Origin: Choristoneura fumiferana | Lineage: Eukaryota; Arthropoda; Insecta; Lepidoptera; Tortricidae | Assembly: GCF_025370935.1 (NCBI RefSeq) | Contig: NC_133494.1 | Coordinates: 2,691,270-2,755,269 of the forward strand | DNA: 64,000 bases | Direction: 5' to 3' | Part shown: in pieces, positions 48,843 through 59,395 of the stretch | Position numbering within the stretch: position 1 is the stretch's first letter | How the letters are laid out: each line of letters starts with the position of its first letter | The notes under the pieces: model-generated | Database searches by the model: none | What the model saw: the letters and a program-made list of their open reading frames with translations, nothing else | Told to the model about the DNA's origin: nothing | Position numbers and translations under genes: made by a program

Positions 48843-51800
48843 CTTAAAAATAAAGTATTCAATCAATAATTATGTGATGTTTTTAACGCATTCACTGCCA
48901 CCTGACCTCCACTGGTGCCACCGACGCACATGTGCGTTCAAAATGTATGAATAATGAGGGTTTTCAAGGAGGTGAAATATCGCTAGATGGCGCTAGTGTC
49001 GTGAAGTCCGTTTGACGTTTGCTCGTGATTGGTTAAATAACTAAATGAGCCAATCGCAAGCAAACGTCAAACGCACCTCACGATACTAACGCCATCTAGC
49101 GATATTTCGCCTCAGTGAAAACCCTCATTATGACAGCGGCAATAGGCGAAGTTCTGAAAACGCATGTGCGTCGGTGGCAGTGAGTGCGTTAATAAGTATA
49201 GACGTGTAATTTAATTGTAAAAGCGATAATCGTTCAGAAAGAGCAGATAAAAATCTTTCAATGCTGTGGTAAAAAATGGGATTTTTTAATCAGTAAATAG
49301 AGAATACTAGGACATAGTTGAACACGCTGAATTAACGACAAAAAGTACAAACTACAGCATAGTTCGTTTCTTGCCTAACTTTTTGCCACGCACGGTGAAA
49401 ATTTCGAATCAGCTTGCAGTGCCAGTATATCCGGACCGGTACAACTTGGGGATTTTCAAAAAACTAGCCTATTCATTTCTCAAAGAACTGGCAACACATC
49501 CTTAACTCTTATGTTATGGATGTTCATGGGCGGCGGTGATTGCTTTCAATCAGGTGACCCGCATGCTCGTTTACCCCTATCATATAAAAAATTCTCCACA
49601 CATCTGCATGAAAAATACTAATACTTTAACTAAACATAATTAAGTAAAGAAAAACAACCATTCTTTTTTTTTCTATGCACCTTAATAACGCAAACAAGAA
49701 ATTTAAATTAAGAGTAAAAAAAAAGTTCAGCGTTGTGTGTTATCTGTGGGTAATAGGTATACAATACCCACACAATGCACAATAATTTAATGTATTATGT
49801 AGTAAAGTAAATTGAAGCTAGTCTCTTATAATTTACTTAATCAAGGTATGAATAAGGTAAAATATAAATAACCAAGTACTTTCTTGTTCTTGCACAGCGT
49901 CCCTGAACTTCAAGTGATCATCTCAACACAACAGAATTTAAATGCTTCGTTAATCATTACCTGAGTAGCAGGACACTTGAGCATGTTGACTGCGGCAAAG
50001 TAAGAGAAGTTGTACGGCCTCAGGAAGCAAGAGTAGTGGTAGGGGGCTGGCTGAGGAGCGCTCGGGAACAAAAGGACGCCATTATCGCCCAGTTTACTCT
50101 GTAAAAATATCTTATAATGTATCTTCATTTACATAACGACTGGAGGCATAATCGGAATCACGGAGAACTACCATATTTCCAAGACTAACCCAAATATTCG
50201 TATTTTTTACACAAATATCTAATCCGACCGGGGATCGAACCCGGGCCGTCAAGCTTTGTAGTCAGAGGGCTTATTGCGTAAACTTTCTGGCACTCGCGAT
50301 CGCAATCAAATGACAGTTTTCGCATACAAAAACTGTCATTTGATTGCGATCGCGAGCGTCAGAAACGTTAGGCTATATCAATCAAAAACCGTTTTGTCAC
50401 CAAATTAGTTTTAAATATTTTTCATTAGAAATATGTACGTTAGTCTGTAAGGTATTTATTGTATGGGCCAAGTTGTCCGAAATAAATGCATTTATTATTA
50501 TTATAAAAACATGTAAAAAGACCAACTTCCTCGTTTGCCATCCAGTCGAATAAAAAAAATATATTTACGTTTAAGACATGGTAAAATTGGTCTCATACAT
50601 AAAGAAACTCTTAAACTTATTTCACTAGTGTATGTGCCTTGTGATTCTTCGGCATTAGGTCATACTACTTAGGTGTAGGTACTTACAAAAAGATCACTTT
50701 TCAGTTCTGCAGTAAGTTTGTCCGCCCAGGCAGGGAAGAGTGGCATGATTTGAATCTCAAATAACCGGATAACAGCTGACAGTCCGTGCTTGCTCAGGCA
50801 AAATATCTGTAAGAATTCAAACAAGTACGCAAATCAGTTACCGCTTTAGGACGCTTTTTATCCCGCAAAATTGTATAGTTAGTACCTGTGGGCAGCGATT
50901 TCTTCAAAGACGAAATCGCGGGCAGCATCTAATGTACCTAATAATAAAGCTGTGAAAATGTGCCTTGAGTGAGACTTATTTTAAAGCTTTCATTTACCTT
51001 CCTAAGCAACTCGACGATCCCAATAGCTTCGCCCTTGAAGTTGTTATAGAGACTGGCGAAGTTTTCAGGCTCCTTGCTCATCCAGTACGACCAGAGCTGG
51101 TACATGTGGTTGAAACCTTCGTGCTGATAAGCCTCAGGGCTCTTCTCTGGAGACAGTTCCTTGCTCAGTTTCGACACGACTCTGTAAAAAATTACAAGTT
51201 TGATGGTCACCACCAGTCGATCACTTATGGGGAAGTGCCTATAATACTCAGCGATGACGATTATATTTCAGGCTATATAATATTTATATACATAGGTACG
51301 ATATATCGAGTGCCCTGCGCCGTTAGTTAATGCGTTGATAACGTGAGCCTACGTCGGCATAAAGGACAATAATGATTCTTTATTGAACAGCACATAATAA
51401 ATAATCCACAGAAATACTACTTTAAAAATCTTTACAAGGTAAGGAATGAGCACGTTTATCGCTACAGAGCTATCTCTTTCAGATATTATATAAGACTCTT
51501 AATTTTTATTTTTGGTTCTATTTGAGTTTTAGTGGGTCTGAATAAGTATACGCTGTATATAAATATAATTTAAAAAAAATAGACAGCTAGATAATGAAAC
51601 CTGAATTTTGCAGGAACAGTTACAGATAAGGTTGTATGTAGATACTTACATATTTTTGTAGTCAACTGTACCACATCTCGCAATTAATACAACCACTCGT
51701 CTGGCTATAGCATTTTGCAAACCATGGCAATTATTACTTGAATTATAAAAGCAACATAGTGCGGTGACTAATAGCTATTTACCTTGCCATGGCTTCCTTT

Positions 51801-54800
51801 AGCTCTGGCCTCACGGAACTAAGCCGACAATCGTTAGACGACTCCATGTAGTAGAACTTTATATCCTGAAATAAATATAACATTATTTAATAATTAATAC
51901 ATAGGTACATAACAGTACAGTCATACAGTCCATTGACTGCGCATAGTCATTTGCAACCAATAAAAATAAAATCATTTATTGCGAACAATATGACCCATAC
52001 AATAATCACTTACTTACAGGCGCAGACTAAATTACATAAAATAATAAAAACATTAAAATTTCTTCGGACATCTATAGCAGCCCTTGTTGCGTCCGTCTTC
52101 GAACGTAGGCCTCCTCTTCTCTTCACGTTTCCACGTCTGTCAGGCCCTACCACATTCATCCAGTTAATGCCGGCGTGCTGCCGGATGTTGTCCGTCCGTT
52201 CTTCGGACATAAACGATTTAAAATATACGTTATTTTACAAGTGATCAACACTTGTTATTTAATTATATCCATGAGATATTTTGATAATTAGATACATACG
52301 GACTTTCATTTAGATAACGTTGGACTATATAAGCTAGAATATTAGTCAATCAAATCAACTATTACAGTCTGAGCTTTGAAATGTTGACTTGAGTTTTTGA
52401 GTCCACTCTCGAACACTATTTAACGTAAAACTTATTATTTGTACCTTGATGTCGACATTGCGGTCAAGTTTAAGGAGCGGGGCCTTATCTCCTGCAATGA
52501 CCTTCGTCAATGGCGCCAAATCCTCAACATGTTTCGTTATAAATCCTAAACTGAGCATAGATTCTTCATCGCCTTTACGAAAAATGACTCCTGAAAAAAT
52601 AAGGGAAGTATAAAAAAATATTTAAACATTATTTTGCTTTCGGTTGATGCAACGAGGCATTGTTTGTTAAGCAATGTAGGTAAAGATGATTTACTGCATT
52701 TTGATAAGCAAGACAAGTTAGATACTGATCATAGTATCAGTTTTCACAATAATGGAACAAACCACACATAAAAAAAATCAATTTATGGCAAGTCTGTATT
52801 TCATTTTGGTTTTATTTTATTCCCCCGCACTTTGAAAAACTTACGGCGAACATTTTAAAATATGTAGGTACTTATGAAAAAAATAATTTACTGTAAATTT
52901 AATATATTTTCTTGACACGTAACGTACATCATTTATTATAATATTTTTCCTCAAATTTCAATTTCAATCAGTAAACACAGTTTATGCTCGTGGATTTTTG
53001 CATAAGTAATTGTTTTTTAAGTATTTTGGTTAAAATAATTATTATTTAATGAGTCAATTTACCTCTGCCGTTGGTGGTATTGGCAGTCGCATGGTGGCCA
53101 AACATGCCGCAGTAAAATGCTGGCATACGGGTAGATCCTCCTAAGTCAGAACCTGAGAAAACATTAAAAAGATTTACTACGAAGTGTATAACCAAGGACC
53201 ATATATAATAAATAACTAACACAGTGTGCATCTGTTAATGTTTGTTACTCATAAGAACTTACTTAAAAAAGCCGTGATGGCCTAGTGGTTTGACCTATGG
53301 TCTCAGTTGGGGTTCGTGGGTTCAAACCCGGGCTCATACCTCTGAGTTTTTCAAATTCCTATGCAAAATTACATTTGGAATTTATCACGAGTGTCACGGT
53401 GAAGGAAAATATCGTTAGGATACTTGCACAAATCTGCGAAGCAATTCAATGGTGTGTGTGTGTAGTTCCCAATCTACAAGGAGCTACGGCGCTGATCATT
53501 CTGAGAGGAGACTTGTGTTCAGCAGGGGGGTGGGACGTTCCATCATATAGGCTGAGATGATGATGACGATAAGAACTTACACAAGCTGATAGGGGTAGCG
53601 TAGGTGGCAGTGAGAGCAGCCTCGGCGCCACTGGAGCCCCCTGGAGACCGGCCCGTGTGGTGAGGGTTGTTCGTCATACCGTACACGGGGTTGCGGGTTT
53701 CCTGCCTGGAGCATAAAGTCAGTGCTATGTGGAAACCTCTTAAGTAACAAAATTTGCAAAAAGATAGGTACCTTTATTCATAAGAAAACTTTGTTAGTGC
53801 ACGTGCGCATGTAACATACATGTACAAATTTAGTTAGTTATACGAGGTTTTCACAAGGCGGTGACGTAATTGGTACCTACTCGTAAATATTATGAACAAC
53901 ATAAACCACCCCTGGCTTAAATCAATTCGTACTTATAGGTTTATTCAGGCTACTCCCTATTGTCTGTTATGTCAGTACTGTAAAGCACTTCGTTCATTCG
54001 TTCGTTCGTTTGTAACACTTTGTTCGCAATACGGACAATGAGGAAAGAAATCCCAGGTTTTAACGGTGCGAAGTGCGAACAGATTGAAATACAATCCCAC
54101 TAGTCATAGCTCTTATTACCGGAGTGCGAATAACTGAGAATTTGATTTCCTATCTGCTTGCACTGCGGAAAACTGGAAAAAAAACAGTAGGTAGTATAAA
54201 GTAGGTACCTAAACTTTTTTATCTGACAACTGTGTTATACTTTAATTATCGTATTTATTTTGTCTGTTCTCATCCACAGGTTAAACTTTCTTAAAAACCT
54301 ATTAAAAAAATACTTTTGCTTTATTTGTCTTTTTCTTTACTCTTACCAGATCAGGAGCTCCGGAAGGTTAGTAGCAGCTAAGGGGATAGCTCCAGCTTCC
54401 TTGAGCCTGATAATAGCTTCGCTGTCCTGATCGGCGCGCATTTCCCGCCGGGACCACAAGCCCATGGTATACCGGAAACCTTTGATAGCCTGGCTCTCCT
54501 TAGTCGTAAATGGAACACCTGGGAATGTCGCAATTCGAGGTCAAATTATCATGGGACCATGATATCGTTTTTTTTTTCAGCAAAAGTAGCCGAAATGATA
54601 GCAAACGGCAAGATTGGGAGGGGAAGGGAAGGGAGAGTGACATTTTACCTATTCCGGAAAGTTTAGTACCTACCTACGAGAGTCTATTTATGTGACGTAT
54701 AATATATCTGACACTAGTTGCAAATGACTGCAGTCTATTTCATGCATGAGAGATTCTAAATGAATGAAGATAGTGTTTAGTTTTTCGGCCTTAATGCCAT

Positions 54801-56553
54801 TCGAAATAGTAGGGAACATTTATAGATTTTAATCTGGTACGTACCCAAAAAGGGTTTCTTTGCAGCTTCCTCCTCAGACAGTCCAGCTGCTATGAGTGCG
54901 TCTACCGCTCTTGCGTCTTCTATCGCTGCAGGAAACCGATCTTCAATTATGGCGTTTAGTAAATGGTTTACCTAAAATGATAAATACTTAAAAGATAATA
55001 CAATCCACTGCACTACATATTTTTTATTAAACACCACAAATCGATACAGTGAGTTAACAAAAATGGTTGTCTTATCATCACTTAAAAGCTCTCTTCCAGA
55101 CAACCAGTTAGAAATGGAAACAGGCTAAAGTAGGCGGTGAAAACTAAAGACAAGAGAACGTAGTAAAGTAAAGTGTATTAACTAACAATACCCTCGATAA
55201 TAATTTTAGAGACATGGTAAGTATAGGTACCATCGCGGGCATCGCGAACCGGAATTGTTGAGCCACTTGCCACTGTTCTTAATTTAGCCGTGTTATGCAT
55301 ACTCGTAGTAAATATTTTAATCAGAAAAGCAGAAAGCATTGCATGGCCAAATTACGAACAGTAGCAAGTTGCTCAACAACCCCTGTTCGCGACTGCACTA
55401 GTTCCTGTACTTAGTTTATTTTTTTGTTCTAAATATTGACTCATTTCATTACATGAGTTCTATCTGTAATAAATGAGATACTGTTCGTTAAGAAGTTGAT
55501 CAATTTTTACTTAAGCTTTTTTGCTAGAATCATCGCTGGATGTTTTTAGGCTCTATGTTAACATGTTAAGTTATGTAATGCTCGTCTTTTTACAAGCGCA
55601 ATCAGAATAAAGACAACTTGATTTTTAATATTTACGTCGTTAAGAGACTTTTTTTTTATTGACAACTTATTCTGTGTTGTTTCTATGCGGTGGTGCTTAG
55701 ATCAGAGGCCGTATTATCTAACGCAATCAAGTGACAGTTTTTGTATGCGAAATCTGTCATTTGATTGCGATCACGAGCATCAGAAACGGTAGGCAATAGG
55801 TACGGCCTCAGGTGTTATTTATGTAATGTATGTTTAACAATGACAGGTAACGTCAATAATGATATTAAATATGCTTAAAATAAAAGACCGTGACCGACGC
55901 GACCCGGCAACATTTTGTTTTTCACCTAGCAGACTTGATGTCAAGATACGTAGGTACCAAATAAGTAGTCAACTAGTTCTTGTGAACATATTATTATATT
56001 TTCGCTCTTTCAAACGAGATTCATGTCAAATTATAAAAATGCTTCATTATGTAGGTACATTTTTCATCTAAGAACAAGAACTTGAATTCGAGCAATATTT
56101 TCCTCTTTGGGAGAATCTACCTACACCTATTGTGCTATGCAGTAAGAAAATAACACTCATAGGTACCTACTAACACACTAATTGACACTTTTACTATCCT
56201 TGTGAACTGAATAGCACGCTTAGAAATACAATACAACAATACAAATAAACTTTATTGCACACCACAAATCGGTACAAAAAATTTATGTTGACACAATTCA
56301 GGGTAGACAATTGGCGGCTTACCTCTCTTATCCTCAATATAACAGCTCGTACCAAGTCCTCTGATTTCAGCTGTTTTTCCTTTATCATCCTCGCAAGAGT
56401 GACTGTGCTTTCAGCCAGGAATGCATGCTCTTTGCGTAAAGGCGGTATTGATACCTTTTTCCCATCCCAATATAGCCCAAAGACGAAATCTATCATTTTA
56501 TCGATGTAGACCCGCAGCCAACATAAAAATGATTTTAATGTAGTGCATGCCAT
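48699..56553 (-). CDS. FAAH2: Fatty-acid amide hydrolase 2-like protein B (11 exons, 519 aa)
   Basis: Amidase-signature serine hydrolase, tandem paralogue of FAAH2-A. Exons on the - strand are 56553-56323, 54971-54845, 54518-54347, 53705-53581, 53152-53063, 52590-52445, 51865-51783, 51181-50998, 50806-50687, 50098-49961 and 48842-48699, all GT-AG, 1560 nt in frame. Nine of the 11 exons are the same length as in gene A or shorter by one codon; all ten intron phases are equal. The N-terminal hydrophobic segment (about residues 7-28) suggests a membrane anchor. The triad is Lys126 (PFTTKES), Ser201 (GGSSGAEA) and Ser225 (DLGGSTR). The second Gly after the cis-Ser pair is Ala, a change from the common GGSSGG. 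Likely active; substrate unknown. The gene is compact (7.9 kb against 18.6 kb for A). In-frame stops lie just upstream of the ATG, so the start is firm. Confidence 0.94.
48884..49192. mobile_element. Foldback inside a foldback
   Basis: The outer arms are AACGCATTCACTGCCACC at 48890 and GGTGGCAGTGAGTGCGTT at 49173. The inner palindrome, 48955-49132, has AATGAGGGTTTTC and its inverse GAAAACCCTCATT at the ends, with ATATCGCTAGATGGCGCTAG and CTAACGCCATCTAGCGATAT within. FAAH2-B intron 10. A lone outer-arm copy is at about 46070-46105. Confidence 0.85.
49193..49960. other. FAAH2-B intron 10, remainder
   Basis: AT-rich. A degraded SINE family B end (GGGCGGCGGTGATTG, CTCGTTTACCC) lies at about 49505-49595; nothing else recognised. 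Confidence 0.5.
49961..50098 (-). CDS. FAAH2: FAAH2-B exon 10
   Basis: Residues 427-472: SKLGDNGVLLFPSAPQPAPY, LRPYNFSYFAAVNMLKCPAT. Closely matches gene A exon 10. Donor GTAATG. Confidence 0.93.
50215..50262 (-). mobile_element. tRNA-headed SINE fragment cut by a foldback
   Basis: Reverse complement CGGGTTCGATCCCCGGTCGG is a T-arm/box B. The 5' half of the tRNA-like head is missing where the foldback at 50262 begins. Not a tRNA gene. Confidence 0.55.
50262..50378. repeat. Foldback, CAATCAAATGACAGTTTT family, copy 1
   Basis: GCGATCGCAATCAAATGACA is directly inverted as TGTCATTTGATTGCGATCGC around CGCATACAAA. Copy 2 is at 55707-55808. Confidence 0.88.
50687..50806 (-). CDS. FAAH2: FAAH2-B exon 9
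   Basis: Residues 387-426: IFCLSKHGLSAVIRLFEIQI, then PLFPAWADKLTAELKSDLF. One codon shorter than in gene A. Donor GTAAGT. Confidence 0.92.
50998..51181 (-). CDS. FAAH2: FAAH2-B exon 8
   Basis: Completes Arg325 and encodes residues 326-386: VVSKLSKELSPEKSPEAYQH, then GFNHMYQLWSYWMSKEPENF. Donor GTAAAT. Confidence 0.93.
51182..51782. other. FAAH2-B intron 7
   Basis: AT-rich, no gene; a TTTATTGAACAGCAC piece near 51380 resembles tails at 7830 and 56250, probably LINE 3' end debris. Confidence 0.45.
51783..51865 (-). CDS. FAAH2: FAAH2-B exon 7
   Basis: Residues 298-324 plus two bases of Arg325: DIKFYYMESSNDCRLSSVRP, ELKEAMA. Acceptor TTTATTTCAG, donor GTAAAT. Confidence 0.92.
52015..52210 (-). 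mobile_element. LINE C-terminal fragment
   Basis: The - strand frame reads DNIRQHAGINWMNVVGPDRR with RGGLRSKTDATRAAI, resembling the last residues of RTE-like ORFs. Truncated; FAAH2-B intron 6. Confidence 0.5.
52445..52590 (-). CDS. FAAH2: FAAH2-B exon 6
   Basis: Residues 250-297: VIFRKGDEESMLSLGFITKH, then VEDLAPLTKVIAGDKAPLL. Same length as gene A exon 6. Confidence 0.93.
52591..53062. other. FAAH2-B intron 5
   Basis: AT-rich, no repeat or coding segment recognised. Confidence 0.5.
53063..53152 (-). CDS. FAAH2: FAAH2-B exon 5 with nucleophile Ser225
   Basis: Completes Cys219 and encodes SDLGGSTRMPAFYCGMFGHH and on to residue 248. Donor GTAAAT. Confidence 0.94.
53271..53571 (+). mobile_element. 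SINE family A copy abutting a splice donor
   Basis: Head GCCGTGATGGCCTAGTGG, box B GTGGGTTCAAACCC and a GATGATGATGACGAT tail. The tail ends at 53571. The FAAH2-B exon 4 donor (GTAAGT on the - strand) occupies 53580-53575. Confidence 0.87.
53581..53705 (-). CDS. FAAH2: FAAH2-B exon 4 with amidase signature
   Basis: Completes Trp177 and encodes residues 178-218, including HHTGRSPGGSSGAEAALTAT. Ser201 is the cis-Ser. Donor GTAAGT. Confidence 0.93.
53706..54346. other. FAAH2-B intron 3
   Basis: AT-rich; contains a TTCGTTCGTTCGTT tandem near 53995. No repeat family or gene recognised. Confidence 0.5.
54347..54518 (-). CDS. FAAH2: FAAH2-B exon 3 with catalytic Lys126
   Basis: Completes Gly120 and encodes residues 121-176: VPFTTKESQAIKGFRYTMG, then AIPLAATNLPELLI. 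Same length as gene A. Confidence 0.94.
54845..54971 (-). CDS. FAAH2: FAAH2-B exon 2
   Basis: Residues 78-119: VNHLLNAIIEDRFPAAIEDA, then AAKKPFL. Acceptor TCATTTTAG, donor GTACGT. Confidence 0.93.
54972..56322. other. FAAH2-B intron 1
   Basis: 1351 bp. Holds a foldback at 55707-55808 and LINE-tail debris (AATAAACTTTATTGCACACC, about 56240-56275). No other gene. Confidence 0.6.
55707..55808. repeat. Foldback, CAATCAAATGACAGTTTT family, copy 2
   Basis: GCAATCAAGTGACAGTTTTT is inverted as AAATCTGTCATTTGATTGC. The outer AGGCCGTATTATCTA resembles the inverse of ATAGGTACGGCCTC. Confidence 0.82.
56323..56553 (-). CDS. FAAH2: FAAH2-B exon 1 (N-terminus)
   Basis: Residues 1-77: MACTTLKSFLCWLRVYIDKM, then LAESTVTLARMIKEKQLKSE. 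A TTTTATTTTGCAG acceptor ends 17 nt before the ATG, so a 5' UTR intron is likely. In-frame stops lie between them. Confidence 0.93.
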
Positions 56554-57245
56554 TGTTTATCACTATATAACTGCAAAATAAAAACAATACTTGGTCAATA
56601 CAACATTCTTTTTTCTAGATTAAGAATTCATGTAGATAGGTACATATACTTTTTTTTACACTAAATAAATTTATTTTGTTCTATTCAGCGAAAAATATCT
56701 ATCTAAACAAAAGTTCATCTACTTTTAAAATAGATGGCGGTTTGGTTTGATATACCTAGGTAGACAATTCAATCATGTTCATCCTATTTAAGTATTTATA
56801 AACAACTTTTAGATCTAATTATATAAAATCGAATAAATAAATAATAAATAAATAAATAGGTATCACGGGACAATTCACACCAATTAACCTAGTCCCAAAG
56901 TAAACTTAGCAAAGCTTGTGTTGTGGGTACTAAGCAACGGATAAATATAAGTATATATATGGTTCTTGGTATTAGGTAGGTAGTTGGATAAGATATTGAC
57001 TATTTGTATATTTCGTATGGACTATGAACTTGTTTTTATGCAAAACGTATCATGCATAAAAAATTTAACACTTCGCCGGTTGGCCCATTGTACCAACCGA
57101 ACCGTAGCACGTGCCTAGTTATCAAATGCAATGGCACGTAAAATGTGGGGCAATGACCACCGCAGTCAGACGTAAGACGTAAATTGTGCAGTTCGGCGGG
57201 TAGCGGTGTTGCGTAAAAAGTTACACAGTCTGAACCAAGAGGTTT
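56554..57245. other. FAAH2-B upstream sequence
   Basis: Contains the probable 5' UTR acceptor at 56571-56573. A repeat at 56838-56975 is the reverse complement of the 5150-5300 family (ACACCAATTAACCTAGTCCC). No promoter element could be fixed. Confidence 0.45.
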
Positions 57246-57296
57246 TTAGGGTTCCGGAGCCAAAATGGCAAAAACGGAACCCTTATAGACTCGCCA

Positions 57297-57328
<32 letters not shown>

Positions 57329-57880
57329 CGCGGCTTTGCTCAGGGACTATCAATGCTAGAAAACTGTAATTTGGCACGGATATGTATATAAACTATGCCG
57401 ACAAAATAGTACATTCAAAAATTCAAAAAGAAATATTTTAGGGTACCTCCCATAGACGTAAAGTGGGGGTGATTTTTTTTCTCATCCAACCTTATAGTGT
57501 GGGGTATCGTTGGATAGGTCTTAAAACCATTAGGGGTTTTCTAAGACGATTTTATGGACTCAGTGATTTGTTTGCGAAATATTCAACTTTAAAGTGCAAA
57601 TTTTCATAAAAATCGGGCGTCCCCCCCTCTAAAATCTAAACCGATGGGTGGAAAAATTTGAAAAAATTCAGGATAGTAGTAAGTATATCAAACTTACAAG
57701 GAAAACTATAACGGTTAAGTTTTCTTGCGAATTATTAGTAGTTTAAGAGTAAAAAGCGGCCTAAGTTATAAAATATAGTTACCTGAACTTGGAAGATTCC
57801 GTATAAAATACGAAATCCTTAGAAAAATATTACTTGTTTTTTCGTAATGGCTACGGAACCCTCTTGGCCGGTTTTTTTTA
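57246..57880 (+). repeat. Interspersed repeat, GAGCCAAAATGGCAAAAAC family, full copy
   Basis: Starts TTTTTAGGGTTCCGGAGCC, has a long TGTC microsatellite (57298-57328), and ends ATGGCTACGGAACCCTC plus TTGGCCGG and poly-T. GGGTTCC-GAGCC and GGCTACGGAACCC are inverted termini. Confidence 0.85.
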
Positions 57881-58284
57881 ATCAGCGATCACGGTCGATC
57901 ACCTACGCGGCACCGTTATAAATTTTTAAGACTTATGTTATTCTGCTGCCGTCTATAATAACAACAGCAAACCAGTTTTTGTTGTTTTGACGCTACAGAT
58001 GTGCAAGTTATGGAAAGTTCCCAAAAATTTCGGAGTTCTCGGAAATTGCTGAAAATTTAACAGGATATTATAAATATTATATTAAGTTTAAATTTGAAAC
58101 TGAAATTTGTGAGAAGTTTCCGAACTTTTACTTTTTGTAAATATTCACAATTTTGGTAAGTTTCCTTTGGCACATCCGTATTTGATTTGACGCTCAATAA
58201 AAAAATTGTCGGCAGAGACTTATTTTTAGGAAATAAAATTCTATTGTTGGGTAGTTTGGAATAATGTTTTAGGTAAGTATTAAG

Positions 58285-58480
58285 GTAAACGTCTACTTGT
58301 CGGTATCGTACGCATCGGACGCATCGCACGCAACGGATCGTAGTATTCTTTGTATAGAAACTCATATAAGTGCGTCCACCTGTCCGCATCGTAAGCATCG
58401 CACATTTCTATACAAAGCCACAAATCCGATACGTCCGAAGCGTAGGTACGATGCGGATAAGTGGACGCCTACCTTTAAGG
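58285..58480. repeat. Foldback, CGTACGCATCGGACGC family
   Basis: TAAACGTCTACTTGTCGGTA, CGCATCGGACGCATCGC and TTCTTTGTATAGAAA pair with TTTCTATACAAAG, CGTCCGAAGCGTAGG and GATAAGTGGACGCCTACC. Confidence 0.75.
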
Positions 58481-58493
58481 TTAATATTAAAAA

Positions 58494-58605
58494 TCATCAT
58501 CTCAGCCTATATACGTCCCACTGCTGGGCACAGGCCTCCTCTCAGAACGAGAGGGCTTGGGCCATAGTTCCCACGCGGGCCCAGTGCGGATTGGGAACTT
58601 TAAAA
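58494..58605 (-). mobile_element. SINE family A, 3' fragment
   Basis: CATCATCTCAGCCTATATAC, CTGCTGGGCACAGGCC and CACGCGGGCCCAGTGCGG; truncated after GGGAACTT. Confidence 0.8.
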
Positions 58606-58799
58606 CTTTTTTACTTTGGGAATATTAAAAATATCGCTGTCTTATCCACAACAGATGTCAAATCGGATCTGGATCATAATGATTATACCCGCCAGCCCGC
58701 CACCCAGTAAGAGGGTAAATGAGCCTAAAGGGTTTTTCATGAATCGATAGACACGCTTCAAGAACTTTGTGCTTCAAGGAAGCACAATAGGGCTTAATA

Positions 58800-58890
58800 C
58801 TACTATCGTATCTTACTGTCTCGCTGACGCTGATATTATTTAATACGAGAGTGAGAAGCACGGTACGATACGAACTTAGAATTTCGCAGT
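58800..58890. mobile_element. Palindromic MITE, CGAAGTTCGTATC family, partial
   Basis: TATCGTATCTTACTGTCTCG, TTAATACGAGAGTGAGAAGC, GGTACGATACGAACTTAG. The left arm is shortened. Confidence 0.7.
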
Positions 58891-58897
58891 AGCTACC

Positions 58898-59085
58898 CTT
58901 AGTGTAAGTTTTCGGTTACAAAATATGTCTCGCTCGATCGCGTTCGCGTTAAAATCTCAATTTGTATGGAAACACGAACATCGCAAACGTTCCGCTAGAA
59001 GCGCTGTTCGTGTTTGCATACAAATTGTGAATTTAACGCGAACGCGATCGAGACGTATTTTGTAACCGAAAACTCACACTAAGGG
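58898..59085. mobile_element. Foldback, CCCTTAGTGTAAGTTTTCGG termini
   Basis: CCTTAGTGTAAGTTTTCGGT at the left against ACCGAAAACTCACACTAAGG at the right, with CTCGATCGCGTTCGCGTTAA inverted inside. A near-perfect 188-bp palindrome. Confidence 0.9.
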
Positions 59086-59157
59086 CACAGGTTCGCCATT
59101 GCAAATTTAAAGGACTCTTGCAATGAAAGGTAAGCACACTTATTTTCAATTCAGTGC

Positions 59158-59395
59158 ATCATCATCATCGTAATTTCAGCCTATAAAGGTACGTCCCACT
59201 TGAGAGGGCTTGGGCCGTAGTTCCCATGCTGGCCCAGTGCGGATTGGAAACTTCATACACACTATTGAATTGCTTCGCAGAATTGTGCAGGTTTCCTCAC
59301 GATATATATCTTCAAAGCTCGTGATAAAATTAGAATGTAATTTCGCACTTGAATTTCGAAAAACTTAGATACTAGCTCGGGTTTGAACCCACGGG
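59158..59395 (-). mobile_element. SINE family A, diverged copy
   Basis: CATCATCATCG, CCTATAAAGGTACGTCCC, GCAGGTTTCCTCACGATA and box B as GGGTTTGAACCCACGG. Confidence 0.8.

Noticed and set aside
50215..50275. T-arm-like GGGTTCGATCCCCGG on the - strand
   Set aside because: The 5' half of a tRNA is absent and the sequence is cut by a foldback.
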